A stretch of 64,000 nucleotides of DNA from Arthrobacter sp. ZGTC412 (GCF_002929215.1 NZ_PJII01000007.1:1-64000); one strand, 5' to 3'; positions 1 through 8,038 are shown, numbered from the stretch's first letter. Notes: generated from the letters alone by a model not told the origin. Numbers and translations: made by a program.

Positions 1-95
1 AAACCAACGAAGCGGGCGTCAGTCAGACCCAGAGTCACACCGCGGCACAAGCCACTTCCATCATTACTGTCAGACCCCCTTGGCAAGATTGGTTT

Positions 96-1595
96 ATGGG
101 GAAAGCGGCGGTGGCGAAGGCGTATGAGGACATCAACGTTGCCCTTGCCGTGCTCAATGCTGAGGTGGACGGGTGTGGTTCTGAGCCGTTCTCGGAGGCT
201 GATCCGCTGGCAGCCCTGGCCGATGGCTGCCTGGACATCCTTGCCGGCGCGGCCGGGGTGGAAGCCGGGTTCGCCGGGCTGAAGGCCCGGGCTGCGGTGA
301 AGTACGCGGACACTGCCCAGGTGATAGCGCCGCCGGACGCGCCGGTGCAGGCGCAGGAGATGGCCATTGCCGCAGAAATCGGCGCCCTGCTGGCCCTCGG
401 CCCCCGGGCAGCGGGTTCGTTCCTGGCCACATCCCACGTCCTGGCCAAGGAGCTGCCGCTGACACTCTCAGCGTTGCAGGCCGGGACCATCTCCTGGCAG
501 CACGCCAAAGTGATGGTCGACGAGACCGCCACTTTGGACCCGGCCGGGGCCGCCGCATTGGAGGCCCACTTCCTGGACCCGGACACACCGCGGCCGCCCG
601 CGGCCGCCTCGATCGGGGAAATACCGGCGTCCCGGTTCCGCCACAAGGCCCGGACCTGGCGGGAACGGCACCACGCCGAATCCATCGAGCAACGCCACGC
701 CAAGGGCGTCGCGGACCGGCGGGTGGAATACCGGCCGGACCAGGACGGAATGGCCTGGCTCTCCGCCTACCTGCCGGCCCACCACGCCACGGCGATCTGG
801 AACAAACTCACCACCGGGGCGCGGGGACTACAGGGACCAGAGGAGGCCCGTACCCTCACCCAGTTGCGGACGGACTTGTATGGTGGGTGGCTCCTCGCCG
901 GCGCCGGCACCACCGGTCCCGGAACCACCACTCCCGGGACCGGTGACACGAAGAGTGCAGGAACCTCTGCTGGTAATTCCTCGTCGATCCGGGCGGAGGT
1001 GCTGGTCACCGTGCCGGTGTTCTCGCTGATGGGCCTCACGGACGAGACAGCAATGCTGGACGGGTACGGTCCCATCCCGCCGTCGATGGCCCGGGACCTG
1101 GTCGCACATGGCGCCAGTTCGTTCTACCGGGTCCTCGTCGACCCCCGCAACGGGGCGCCGCTGGAAATCGGGCGCGACAGCTACCGCCTCACCAAAGCCA
1201 TAAAAAAGGCGCTGCTCCTTCGGGACGGAAAATGCGCCTTTCCCGGTTGCAACAACTCCTCACTGGATAACGAGGCAGACCACCTACAGGCCTGGCAACA
1301 CGGCGGGACCACCGGAATCAGTAACTTGGCACAACTCTGTCCCAAGCACCACCGCCTCAAACATTCCACCGGCTGGACCCCAACTGCGGCCACCAAAACA
1401 GCACCACCTGGCTGGACCTCACCCACCGGCAGACACTACAAAGCCGAACACCACGACTGGGAACCACCCCGCTGGCCCGGCCGATCGCAGTCTGCGCGTG
1501 GAGATCCTCCGCCCGGCGACGTGGATCTTGTTCGCATCGGTTTATCGCTCGGAGAAGACGGCATCGAGCGGTTCCTGCACGCCCAGGCCAATTGA
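96..1595 (+). CDS. DUF222 domain protein with C-terminal HNH endonuclease
   Basis: This 499-residue protein has an Ala-rich DUF222 region over roughly the first 330 residues and an HNH nuclease-like module near the C-terminus. The module shows the CAFPGC Cys pair, then EADHLQAW and CPKHHRLKH, which matches the zinc/His arrangement of HNH nucleases. Such proteins occur in many copies in Arthrobacter and relatives; their cellular role is not settled and nuclease activity is inferred from the motif. A Thr/Gly-rich linker lies near residues 265-290. The frame is open upstream to the window edge with no in-frame ATG, GTG or TTG before position 96, so ATG 96 was taken because family members begin with a similar MGK-type N-terminus. 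No clear Shine-Dalgarno is visible, so a start left of the window is possible. Confidence 0.85.
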   Translation: MGKAAVAKAYEDINVALAVLNAEVDGCGSEPFSEADPLAALADGCLDILAGAAGVEAGFAGLKARAAVKYADTAQVIAPPDAPVQAQEMAIAAEIGALLALGPRAAGSFLATSHVLAKELPLTLSALQAGTISWQHAKVMVDETATLDPAGAAALEAHFLDPDTPRPPAAASIGEIPASRFRHKARTWRERHHAESIEQRHAKGVADRRVEYRPDQDGMAWLSAYLPAHHATAIWNKLTTGARGLQGPEEARTLTQLRTDLYGGWLLAGAGTTGPGTTTPGTGDTKSAGTSAGNSSSIRAEVLVTVPVFSLMGLTDETAMLDGYGPIPPSMARDLVAHGASSFYRVLVDPRNGAPLEIGRDSYRLTKAIKKALLLRDGKCAFPGCNNSSLDNEADHLQAWQHGGTTGISNLAQLCPKHHRLKHSTGWTPTAATKTAPPGWTSPTGRHYKAEHHDWEPPRWPGRSQSARGDPPPGDVDLVRIGLSLGEDGIERFLHAQAN

Positions 1596-1634
1596 ACCCT
1601 TGCAGGCACCTACGGCCGGTGCTTGGCTGGTGGG

Positions 1635-1853
1635 ATGGCTGATAAAGAGGTTTCCAAGAACATTCCTGACGACGAGCACCTGCGGCAGGATGTCGCACCC
1701 GAGTCCGAGGGGAAACCCCAAGATGCCCAGGACAGCGGTTTCACACCTGGACAAACCAACGCCGGACAACAGGTGGGAGGGCTTGCTTCGGCCACCGGCT
1801 ACGGCAAAGGACTGGATCCCGAGGCGCAGCCTGACGGCAACAACCCGATATAA
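1635..1853 (+). CDS. small acidic hydrophilic protein, unknown function
   Basis: This reads as a 72-residue protein from ATG 1635, beginning MADKEVSKNIPDDEHLRQDV and rich in Asp, Glu, Gln and Gly. There is no hydrophobic segment and no recognised domain. It starts about 40 nt after the DUF222 gene and is followed directly by a strong hairpin terminator, which supports a real transcription unit ending here. A TTG in frame at 1623 would add four residues; ATG is preferred. Composition resembles the small disordered stress-type proteins seen elsewhere in the window, but no function can be assigned. Confidence 0.6.
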   Translation: MADKEVSKNIPDDEHLRQDVAPESEGKPQDAQDSGFTPGQTNAGQQVGGLASATGYGKGLDPEAQPDGNNPI

Positions 1854-1878
1854 GCGCGGACCCGAGGGATACAAAGTG

Positions 1879-1916
1879 CGACGGCGACATTCCGCACTTC
1901 CGGAATGTCGCCGTCG
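1879..1916. terminator. perfect 16-bp hairpin between convergent genes
   Basis: Two perfect 16-nt arms (1879-1894 and 1901-1916) enclose a 6-nt loop. The hairpin lies between the small rightward gene ending at 1853 and the leftward oxidoreductase gene ending at 1946, so it can serve as a bidirectional terminator. The T-run after the rightward arm is weak (GTTAT). Confidence 0.8.
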
Positions 1917-1945
1917 TTATCTGTGCTGGACGGGCAGCGGCAGTA

Positions 1946-4300
1946 CTAGCCCGCCGTAGCCGGCGCGAGCTCCCCGGAAGCTTCCGCGTCGGTGTTTTCC
2001 GCGAGGTGCGGGACAAACCGGACGAACATGGCCTTGAAACCGGGGGTGTTTGATTCCCGCGCGACGTTTTCCTTGTGGACCAGGGCGTTGGCTTCTGGGA
2101 AGTACGCGGCAGCGCAGCCCTTGGCGGTGGGGTAGGCGACGAGGCGGAACTTGTCTGCTTTCCGGTCGTGGCCGCGGAAGGTGCTGACCACGTCCACCAG
2201 GTCGCGGTCCTCGAAGCCGAGTTCCACCAGGTCCTCAGGATGGATCAAAATCACCCGGCGGCCGCCGGAGATGCCGCGGTAACGGTCGTCCAGCCCGTAG
2301 TACGTGGTGTTGTACTGGTCATGGCTGCGGATTGTCTGCAGGACCAGATGCCCGTCGGGCGGGGTGAGGTATTCCAGCGGGCTGACGGTGAAGCGGCCGC
2401 GGCCGACATCCGTTTTGAAGGAACGCGTGTCCCGCGGCGGGTTGGGCAGCACGAACCCGTTTTTGGTCCGCACCCGGGTGTTGAAGTCCTCGAAGCCCGG
2501 CAGGACGCGCGTGATGTGGTCGCGGATCACGTCGTAGTCCTCCGCCATGGCTTTCCAGTCCACCGAGTGGTCCGGGCCGAAGGTCGCCTCAGCCATCCGG
2601 GCCACGATCACCGGTTCGGCCAGCAGGTGCTCGGATACCGGCTGCAGCCTGCCCTGGGTGGAGTGGACCACGGACATGGAGTCCTCCACGGACAGGAATT
2701 GGGCGCCCTTGGGGTGTTTGTCGTCCTTGTCGGTCCGGCCGAGGGTGGGCAGGATCAGCGAGGTACGCCCGTGGACGATGTGGGACCTGTTCGGCTTGGT
2801 GGAGATGTGGACGGTCAAGCCGATCCGCTTCATCCCGGCTTCAAGGGTTTCAGTGTCTGAACAGGCCAGCGAGAAGTTGCCGCCCATCGAAACGAAAACG
2901 TCCACCTCGTCGCGTTCGAAGGCTTCCATGGCCTCCACTGCGTCGTAGCCGTGGTGCCGCGGGGACTGGATCCCGAACTCGCCATCCAAGGCCTCCAGCA
3001 ACCATTCCTTGGGTTTTTCCCAGATGCCCATGGTTCGGTCGCCCTGGACGTTGGAGTGCCCGCGGACCGGGCACGCGCCGGCGCCTGGCTTGCCGAAGTT
3101 GCCCTGCAGCAGCAGGACGTTGACCATTTCCTTGATGGTGTCCACCGAGTGCGGCTGCTGCGTGACGCCCAGGGCCCAGCAGAAGATGGTGGCCTTGGAC
3201 CGGATCAGCATTTCGGCCACAATCTCGATTTGTTCCCGGGACAGGCCGGTGGCCTTCTCCGTTTCGGCCCAGTCCAGCTCGGCGCGGGCCTCGCGGTAGG
3301 CCTCGAAGCCGTCCGTCTGCGCTTCCACAAAGGAACGGTCGACGACGGACCCCGGGTTCCGTTCCTCCTCGGCCAGGAGGAGATGGCCCAGGGCCTGGAA
3401 CAGAGCGAGGTCCCCTCCCACTTTGATCTGCAGGTATTCATCGGCCAGCGGTGTGCCGCCGCCCACCACACCGGAGACCGTCTGCGGGTCCTTGAAGTTG
3501 AACAGGCCGGCCTCGGGCAGTGGATTGACCGCCACCACCTTGCCGCCCTTATCCTTGCATTCCTTCAGCGCAGACAGCATGCGCGGATGATTGGTCCCCG
3601 GGTTCTGCCCGACCACGAAGATCAACTCAGAGTCATGGATATCGTCCAGCGAAACAGTGCCCTTGCCTATGCCGATGGTCGGGTTCAGCGCCGAGCCCGA
3701 GGACTCGTGGCACATGTTGGAACAGTCCGGCAGGTTGTTCGTGCCCAGTGCCCGGGCGAACAGCTGGTACATAAACGCCGTCTCGTTCGCGGTGCGCCCG
3801 GAGGTGTAAAAGACGCAGCGGTCCGCAGTAGAGGCCCGAATGTGCTCGCCGATCAGCTCGAAGGCGTCGGCCCAGGAGATCGGCGAGTAGTGGCTTTCGC
3901 CTGCGCGGATCACCACCGGCTCACTCAGCCGGCCCTGGTTGCCCAGCCAGTACTCGGTCTTCGTTGCGAGCTCGGCGATGGAATGCCGGGCCCAGAATTC
4001 GGCCCCCACGGTGCGGAGGGTGTTCTCCTCCGCCACAGCCTTGGCGCCGTTCTCACAGAACTCCGCCGCCTTGCGCTTCTTATCCGACTCCGGCCAGGCA
4101 CAGCCCGGGCAGTCAAACCCGCCGCGCTGGTTCAGCCGCAACAGCGACTGCGTTGTCCGCGCCACCCCGGCCTGGGCTACGGCACGTTCCAGCGCCACCA
4201 TCACGGCCTTGACGCCGGCCGCTTCCGTTTTGGGCTTGTGGACTTCGAGGTTGTCCTCGTTGATGTCCGCCACGGGGGCGGGCTGCTTGCCGAACTTCAT
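1946..4300 (-). CDS. FdhF/YdeP-family molybdopterin oxidoreductase (formate dehydrogenase-like)
   Basis: This 784-residue protein belongs to the molybdopterin oxidoreductase superfamily, closest in layout to the FdhF/YdeP group. Early cysteines C64, C67 and C82 (CPGC then EFC) form a CX2CX14C pattern that could hold an Fe-S cluster. The cofactor region contains SNMCHESSG with C197-H198 at the place of the active-site Cys/Sec of formate dehydrogenases. A C-terminal molydopterin-dinucleotide-binding domain follows, around HDQYNTTYYGLDDRYRG. Downstream of a mycothiol formaldehyde dehydrogenase and a hydrolase, the likely role is cytoplasmic oxidation of formate to CO2. YdeP homologues are not proven formate dehydrogenases, so the substrate is inferred from context. 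No signal peptide is visible. The start codon overlaps the stop of a possible basic upstream ORF by ATGA. Confidence 0.85.
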   Translation of the reverse strand: MKFGKQPAPVADINEDNLEVHKPKTEAAGVKAVMVALERAVAQAGVARTTQSLLRLNQRGGFDCPGCAWPESDKKRKAAEFCENGAKAVAEENTLRTVGAEFWARHSIAELATKTEYWLGNQGRLSEPVVIRAGESHYSPISWADAFELIGEHIRASTADRCVFYTSGRTANETAFMYQLFARALGTNNLPDCSNMCHESSGSALNPTIGIGKGTVSLDDIHDSELIFVVGQNPGTNHPRMLSALKECKDKGGKVVAVNPLPEAGLFNFKDPQTVSGVVGGGTPLADEYLQIKVGGDLALFQALGHLLLAEEERNPGSVVDRSFVEAQTDGFEAYREARAELDWAETEKATGLSREQIEIVAEMLIRSKATIFCWALGVTQQPHSVDTIKEMVNVLLLQGNFGKPGAGACPVRGHSNVQGDRTMGIWEKPKEWLLEALDGEFGIQSPRHHGYDAVEAMEAFERDEVDVFVSMGGNFSLACSDTETLEAGMKRIGLTVHISTKPNRSHIVHGRTSLILPTLGRTDKDDKHPKGAQFLSVEDSMSVVHSTQGRLQPVSEHLLAEPVIVARMAEATFGPDHSVDWKAMAEDYDVIRDHITRVLPGFEDFNTRVRTKNGFVLPNPPRDTRSFKTDVGRGRFTVSPLEYLTPPDGHLVLQTIRSHDQYNTTYYGLDDRYRGISGGRRVILIHPEDLVELGFEDRDLVDVVSTFRGHDRKADKFRLVAYPTAKGCAAAYFPEANALVHKENVARESNTPGFKAMFVRFVPHLAENTDAEASGELAPATAG

Positions 4301-4328
4301 TGTTCCAACTTCCTTACCGGCATACGTC

Positions 4329-4399
4329 CTGCTTGTAATCGCTTGCCTTGCTTATCAGGCTGCTTGTTCAACTGCTTGCCTTGGCCAGCTGCCTGCTTG
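4329..4399 (-). repeat. spaced CAAGCAG copies in the leader of the fdhF-like gene
   Basis: On the leftward transcript the motif CAAGCAG occurs four times (complement of CTGCTTG at 4329, 4360, 4372 and 4393), with related GGCAAGC copies between them. The stretch lies between the hydrolase stop at 4466 and the oxidoreductase start at 4300. In one frame it encodes a Lys/Gln-rich stretch whose stop overlaps the oxidoreductase ATG. Function unknown. Confidence 0.5.
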
Positions 4400-4412
4400 T
4401 TGTGCGCCGCGA

Positions 4413-4439
4413 AGGCGCGCCAGGTTTCCCGGCGCGCCT
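4413..4439 (-). terminator. 9-bp hairpin between hydrolase and oxidoreductase genes
   Basis: AGGCGCGCC and GGCGCGCCT form a perfect 9-bp stem with a 9-nt loop just downstream of the leftward hydrolase stop. There is no T-run, so partial termination, mRNA processing or 3' protection is as likely as full termination. Confidence 0.4.
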
Positions 4440-4465
4440 CGCTGGCATCTTGTTGAGCTGCCGGA

Positions 4466-5086
4466 CTACTGCGAAACCTTCGCCAGTGTCTCCCGCTCCG
4501 CCGCAATCGTGGTGTTGTCACCATGGCCGGTGCGGACCACGGTTTCAGGCGGCAGCGTCAGCAACCGTTGGCGGATGGAGGTGAGGATGGTGGGATAGTC
4601 GCTGTAGGAACGACCGGTGGCACCCGGGCCGCCGTTAAAGAGCGTGTCCCCGGTGAAGACCGTTCCTTCGCTTTCCAGGTAAAAGCACGTGGAGCCGGGG
4701 GAGTGGCCGGGCGTGTGGATCGCCCGCATTGTCGCGCCGGCCACCTGGAACTCGTCCCCGTCGGCCAGCTCATGGTCCGGCTTTGAATCCGCGTAGACCT
4801 GCTCCCAGAGGATGTGGTCTTCCGGGTTCAAATAGATCGGGGCACCGACGGCGTCTGCGACCTCGCGTGCGGCGCCGATGTGATCGTTGTGCGCGTGGGT
4901 CAGCAGGATGGCAAGGACGTTCCGGCCCCGCACTTGGTTAATGATCGCGGCCGCGTCGTGTGGGGAGTCGATGATCACGCATTCCTCGTCGTTGCCCACG
5001 ATCCAGACGTTGTTGTCCACGTCCCAGGTGCCGCCGTCGAGCGAAAACGTGCCCGAGGTGACCAGGTTCTCGATCCGGACGCCCAT
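4466..5086 (-). CDS. MBL-fold metallo-hydrolase, putative S-formylmycothiol pathway hydrolase
   Basis: This 206-residue metallo-beta-lactamase-fold hydrolase carries the metal motif THAHNDHIG (H64, H66, D68, H69), followed by HTPGHSPGS, TGDTLF and a final GHGD, which complete the usual dinuclear zinc site. Its ATG overlaps the TGA of the mycothiol formaldehyde dehydrogenase gene (TGATG), implying translational coupling. The same gene pair is adjacent in mycobacteria (Rv2259-Rv2260). The natural inference is hydrolysis of S-formylmycothiol to formate and mycothiol. That activity rests on neighbourhood and fold and not on any residue unique to the substrate; a glyoxalase II-like role is the alternative. 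No signal peptide; cytoplasmic. Confidence 0.85.
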   Translation of the reverse strand: MGVRIENLVTSGTFSLDGGTWDVDNNVWIVGNDEECVIIDSPHDAAAIINQVRGRNVLAILLTHAHNDHIGAAREVADAVGAPIYLNPEDHILWEQVYADSKPDHELADGDEFQVAGATMRAIHTPGHSPGSTCFYLESEGTVFTGDTLFNGGPGATGRSYSDYPTILTSIRQRLLTLPPETVVRTGHGDNTTIAAERETLAKVSQ

Positions 5087-6189
5087 CAGGAAGCCGCCGC
5101 CGGCTCGATCTCAACCACGGAACGCAGGACCTTGCCCTCGTGCATCCTGGCGAAGGCTTCCTCCACCTGGTCGATGGTGATTCGTTCAGTGACGAAGGCA
5201 TTCAGGTCCAGGTTGCCCTGTTTGTAGTGCGCCACCAGCATCGGGAAGTCGCGGGAGGGCAGGCAATCGCCGTACCAGGAGGACTTCAGCGAACCGCCGC
5301 GGCCAAAGACGTCCAGTAGGGGCAGTTCCAGCTTCATGTCCGGCGTCGGGACGCCCACCAGCACCACGCGGCCGGCGAGGTCGCGGGCGTAGAACGCCTG
5401 CTTGTACGTTTCGGGACGGCCGACGGCGTCAATCACCACATCTGCGCCGTTGCCTCCAGTGAGGGCGCGGATGGCCTCGATCGGGTCTTCCTTGCTGGAG
5501 TCCACGCCGTGGGTGGCGCCCAACAATTTGGCCATTTCCACCTTGTTGGCGTCGATGTCTACCGCGATGATGGTGGTGGCGCCGGCCAGCTTGGCCCCGG
5601 CGATCGCTGCGATGCCCACGCCGCCGCAGCCGATCACGGCCACGGACTCGCCGCGCTTGACCTCGCCGGTGTTGATCGCGGCACCGATGCCGGCCATCAC
5701 GCCGCAGCCGAGCAGGCCGACGGCGGCAGCATCAGCCTCGGGGTCGACCTTGGTGCACTGCCCTGCAGCAACGAGGGTCTTCTCGGCGAAAGCACCGATG
5801 CCCAGCGCGGGGGAGAGTTCGGTGCCGTCCTCGAGCGTCATCTTCTGCGTGGCGTTGTGCGTGTTGAAGCAGTACTGCGGCTGGCCCTTGGCACACGCGC
5901 GGCACTCACCGCAGACGGCGCGCCAGTTCAGGATGACGCGGTCACCCGGGGCAACTTCGGTGACGCCCTCGCCCACGGCAGACACCACACCGGTAGCTTC
6001 ATGACCGAGCAAATACGGGAAGTCATCCCCAATGCCGCCCTGTTTGTAGTGCAGGTCCGTGTGGCAGACCCCGCACGTGAGGATGTCCACCAAAGCCTCA
6101 CCCGGGCCCGGGTCCGGAACCAGGATGGTTTCCAACGACACCGGAGCATCTTTTTCCTTGGCGATGACTGCCTTGACTTTGTGAACCAT
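5086..6189 (-). CDS. mscR: S-(hydroxymethyl)mycothiol dehydrogenase (NAD/mycothiol-dependent formaldehyde dehydrogenase)
   Basis: This 367-residue zinc-dependent medium-chain alcohol dehydrogenase oxidises S-(hydroxymethyl)mycothiol, formed from formaldehyde and mycothiol, with NAD. Visible features are the catalytic zinc region [10 protein letters not shown] (C42), the structural zinc cluster [15 protein letters not shown], and the Rossmann glycine motif [10 protein letters not shown]. The start [18 protein letters not shown] at 6189 has a good AAGGA ribosome site 9-10 nt upstream; the longer in-frame extension to 6273 has no support. It heads the leftward unit with the MBL hydrolase and the FdhF-like oxidoreductase, which together would take formaldehyde to formate and CO2. 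A consensus promoter lies upstream at 6359-6387. Mycothiol use itself places the organism in the Actinomycetes. Confidence 0.93.
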   Translation of the reverse strand: MVHKVKAVIAKEKDAPVSLETILVPDPGPGEALVDILTCGVCHTDLHYKQGGIGDDFPYLLGHEATGVVSAVGEGVTEVAPGDRVILNWRAVCGECRACAKGQPQYCFNTHNATQKMTLEDGTELSPALGIGAFAEKTLVAAGQCTKVDPEADAAAVGLLGCGVMAGIGAAINTGEVKRGESVAVIGCGGVGIAAIAGAKLAGATTIIAVDIDANKVEMAKLLGATHGVDSSKEDPIEAIRALTGGNGADVVIDAVGRPETYKQAFYARDLAGRVVLVGVPTPDMKLELPLLDVFGRGGSLKSSWYGDCLPSRDFPMLVAHYKQGNLDLNAFVTERITIDQVEEAFARMHEGKVLRSVVEIEPAAAS

Positions 6190-6326
6190 GAACTGGTGTT
6201 CCTTTCCTATGTCCCGGGACTCTTGGCCGCGGTATTCCGGGCAGTTAAACCGGCCCGGGTTCAACCTTCTCATTGCAGCCGCTCCGCGCCCAGAACGATT
6301 GACCCGTCAGGCAGCAAATTGCGTAA

Positions 6327-6342
6327 TGCACAACATGGTGCA
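6327..6342. promoter_or_regulatory. TGCAC-N6-GTGCA inverted repeat downstream of the mscR start site
   Basis: A perfect TGCAC (6327-6331) and GTGCA (6338-6342) inverted repeat lies about 10-25 bp downstream of the transcription start predicted from the mscR promoter. The adjoining TTGCGTAATGCA resembles the half-sites near the creatinase promoter. Binding by a repressor is inferred. Confidence 0.45.
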
Positions 6343-6358
6343 CATAGCGCGTACTGGA

Positions 6359-6387
6359 AATATGTCAGCCGTCACAGCAAGTGTCAA
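6359..6387 (-). promoter_or_regulatory. sigma-A-like promoter of the mscR unit
   Basis: Reading leftward there is TTGACA (complement of 6382-6387), a 17-nt spacer and CATATT (complement of 6359-6364). The -35 is a perfect match and the -10 differs only at its first base. It lies 170 nt upstream of the mscR ATG, in the correct direction. Confidence 0.75.
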
Positions 6388-6398
6388 TAGAACGCCAC

Positions 6399-6423
6399 GT
6401 ACTACGAGGGCCGGTACTACGAG
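6399..6423. repeat. 10-bp direct repeat GTACTACGAG in the divergent intergenic region
   Basis: GTACTACGAG occurs at 6399-6408 and again at 6414-6423, a 15-bp period, just upstream of the mscR -35. It may be a tandem activator site. The rest of the 6190-6680 gap (6430-6570) shows only a lone ATGCAAC half-site at 6484-6490. Confidence 0.5.
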
Positions 6424-6577
6424 CGGCCGTCCTGGCATGTCCGCAAGCTATTAACTCGCGTGGACGCAACACGGCACCTGTGAATGCAACTTGGCGACAA
6501 TGTTCCTCCCCACGCTGGGACCGGCTGACGCATGCGGAACCAACTTAGAGCCAGCTTTAAGGTGACATCCAAAGCCA

Positions 6578-6606
6578 TTGACTGTGGCGTCGACCACCCT
6601 TAGTCT
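6578..6606 (+). promoter_or_regulatory. sigma-A-like promoter of the creatinase gene
   Basis: TTGACT (6578-6583), a 17-nt spacer and TAGTCT (6601-6606) form a near-consensus promoter facing the creatinase gene, whose ATG is at 6681. The palindromes at 6609-6634 would cover the transcription start. Confidence 0.72.
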
Positions 6607-6608
6607 AG

Positions 6609-6634
6609 TGCAACAGCGTTGCATCTAATGCAAC
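6609..6634. promoter_or_regulatory. overlapping TGCAAC/GTTGCA palindromes, probable IclR-type operator
   Basis: Two perfect palindromes share a half-site: TGCAAC-AGC-GTTGCA (6609-6623) and GTTGCAT-CTA-ATGCAAC (6618-6634). They sit immediately after the -10 box of the creatinase promoter, a repressor-like position. The IclR regulator encoded downstream of creatinase is the obvious candidate to bind them. Confidence 0.65.
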
Positions 6635-6680
6635 TCTTCACGCTTTCCCTCGAGACGCACTAGAGAAAGGCACCACCACG

Positions 6681-7934
6681 ATGACCACCACCACCGAGAA
6701 CGCAACCACCATCGCCGAACTGGAGCGCACGAAGGTCCTCAAGAACGGCGAGAAGGTGTCCCTGACCTTCTCCGACGCCGAGTTTGAACGCAGGCTCGCC
6801 GGACTCCGCCGCATCATGGCGGAAAAGGATCTCGACGCCGTCGTCCTCACCAGCTACCACTCCATCAAGTACTACTCCGACTTCCTTTTCACCACCTTCG
6901 GCCGCTCCTACGGCATGGTGGTCACCAAGGATGACACCGTCACCGTCACCGCCAATATCGACGCCGGGATGCCTTGGCGCCGGAGCTACGGCGACAACAT
7001 CGTCTACACGGACTGGCGCCGCGACAACTACATCTTCGCCATCCAGGAAGTCCTGCGCACCCGGGGCATCAACCCACGGCGCCTCGGCGTCGAGGACGAC
7101 TCCCTGCCCCTGGACAACCGCAACAAGATCCAGGCAGCGTTCTCCGGCGCAACCCTGGTGGACGTGGCGCAAGCAGCTATGCGTCAGCGCATGATCAAGT
7201 CCGCCGAGGAAATCGAGGTCATCAAGCACGGCGCACGCATTGGCGACCTGGGCGGCGAGGCAATCCGCAATGCCATCACCGCCGGCATCACCGAGTACGA
7301 GGTCGCCCTGATTGGTACCGAGGCCATGGTGCACGAGATCGCCAGGACCTTCCCCAACTCCGAAATCCGCGACACCTGGGTGTGGTTCCAGTCCGGCATC
7401 AACACTGACGGCGCGCACAACTGGGCCACCACCCGCAAGATTCAGGAACACGACATCCTGTCCCTGAACTGCTTCCCCATGACCTCCGGCTACTACACGG
7501 CCCTGGAGCGGACCCTGTTCTACGGCGAACCGGATGCCCGGTCCCTGGAGCTGTGGAACATCAACGTGGAGGTCCACAAGCGCGGCCTCGAGCTCATCAA
7601 GCCTGGCGCGGTCTGCAAGGACATTGCCGCGGAGCTCAACGAAATCTACGTCGGTCACGGCTTGCTTGCCAACCGCACCTTCGGCTACGGACACTCCTTC
7701 GGCGTCCTCAGCCACTACTACGGCCGGGAAGCCGGGCTGGAGCTCCGTGAGGACATCGACACGGTGCTCGAACCGGGCATGGTGGTCTCCATGGAACCGA
7801 TGATCACGGTCCTGGACGGCCAGCCGGGGGCCGGCGGCTACCGCGAGCACGACATCCTGGTGGTGGGGGAGGACGGCGCGGAGAACATCACCAAATTCCC
7901 GTTCGGCCCCGAGTACAACATCATCGGCGCCTAG
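6681..7934 (+). CDS. creatinase (creatine amidinohydrolase)
   Basis: This 417-residue member of the creatinase/M24 pita-bread fold hydrolyses creatine to sarcosine and urea. It tracks the Pseudomonas creatinase closely over its length, with the shared blocks TSYHSIKYYSDFLFTTFGR, SGINTDGAHN, YYTALERTLF, FGYGHSFG, SHYYGREAGLELREDIDT and LEPGMVVSMEP. His246, in the SGINTDGAHN block, corresponds to the catalytic His of the Pseudomonas enzyme. As in creatinase, the metal ligands of M24 aminopeptidases are not conserved. A GAGAAAGG ribosome site precedes ATG 6681. The gene has its own promoter and palindromic operator and is followed by a terminator and an IclR gene. Sarcosine made here would yield formaldehyde, which the divergent unit can consume. 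No sarcosine oxidase lies in the window. Ectoine hydrolase is a less likely alternative. Confidence 0.92.
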   Translation: MTTTTENATTIAELERTKVLKNGEKVSLTFSDAEFERRLAGLRRIMAEKDLDAVVLTSYHSIKYYSDFLFTTFGRSYGMVVTKDDTVTVTANIDAGMPWRRSYGDNIVYTDWRRDNYIFAIQEVLRTRGINPRRLGVEDDSLPLDNRNKIQAAFSGATLVDVAQAAMRQRMIKSAEEIEVIKHGARIGDLGGEAIRNAITAGITEYEVALIGTEAMVHEIARTFPNSEIRDTWVWFQSGINTDGAHNWATTRKIQEHDILSLNCFPMTSGYYTALERTLFYGEPDARSLELWNINVEVHKRGLELIKPGAVCKDIAAELNEIYVGHGLLANRTFGYGHSFGVLSHYYGREAGLELREDIDTVLEPGMVVSMEPMITVLDGQPGAGGYREHDILVVGEDGAENITKFPFGPEYNIIGA

Positions 7935-7977
7935 GCCCAACCGTCCCCTCGCCTCGCAAGCTCGGCAGAAACCCGAA

Positions 7978-8007
7978 GCGGCGCCATCAATTCGATGGCG
8001 CCGCTTT
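7978..8007 (+). terminator. 11-bp hairpin terminator after creatinase
   Basis: Perfect 11-nt arms (7978-7988 and 7994-8004) with a 5-nt loop are followed by TTT. The hairpin lies 44 nt after the creatinase stop and just before the IclR gene, so the regulator is probably transcribed partly or wholly on its own. Confidence 0.78.
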
Positions 8008-8038
8008 CGGCCACCCTTAGGGAATGATGGGTACCACC

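Noticed and set aside
4331-4399. CRISPR-like array from the repeated GCTTG units
   Set aside because: Repeats are only 5-7 nt and irregularly spaced, and there are no cas genes.
2951-4456. 501-codon open frame antisense to the FdhF-like gene
   Set aside because: Shadow frame with no recognisable family and no ribosome site.
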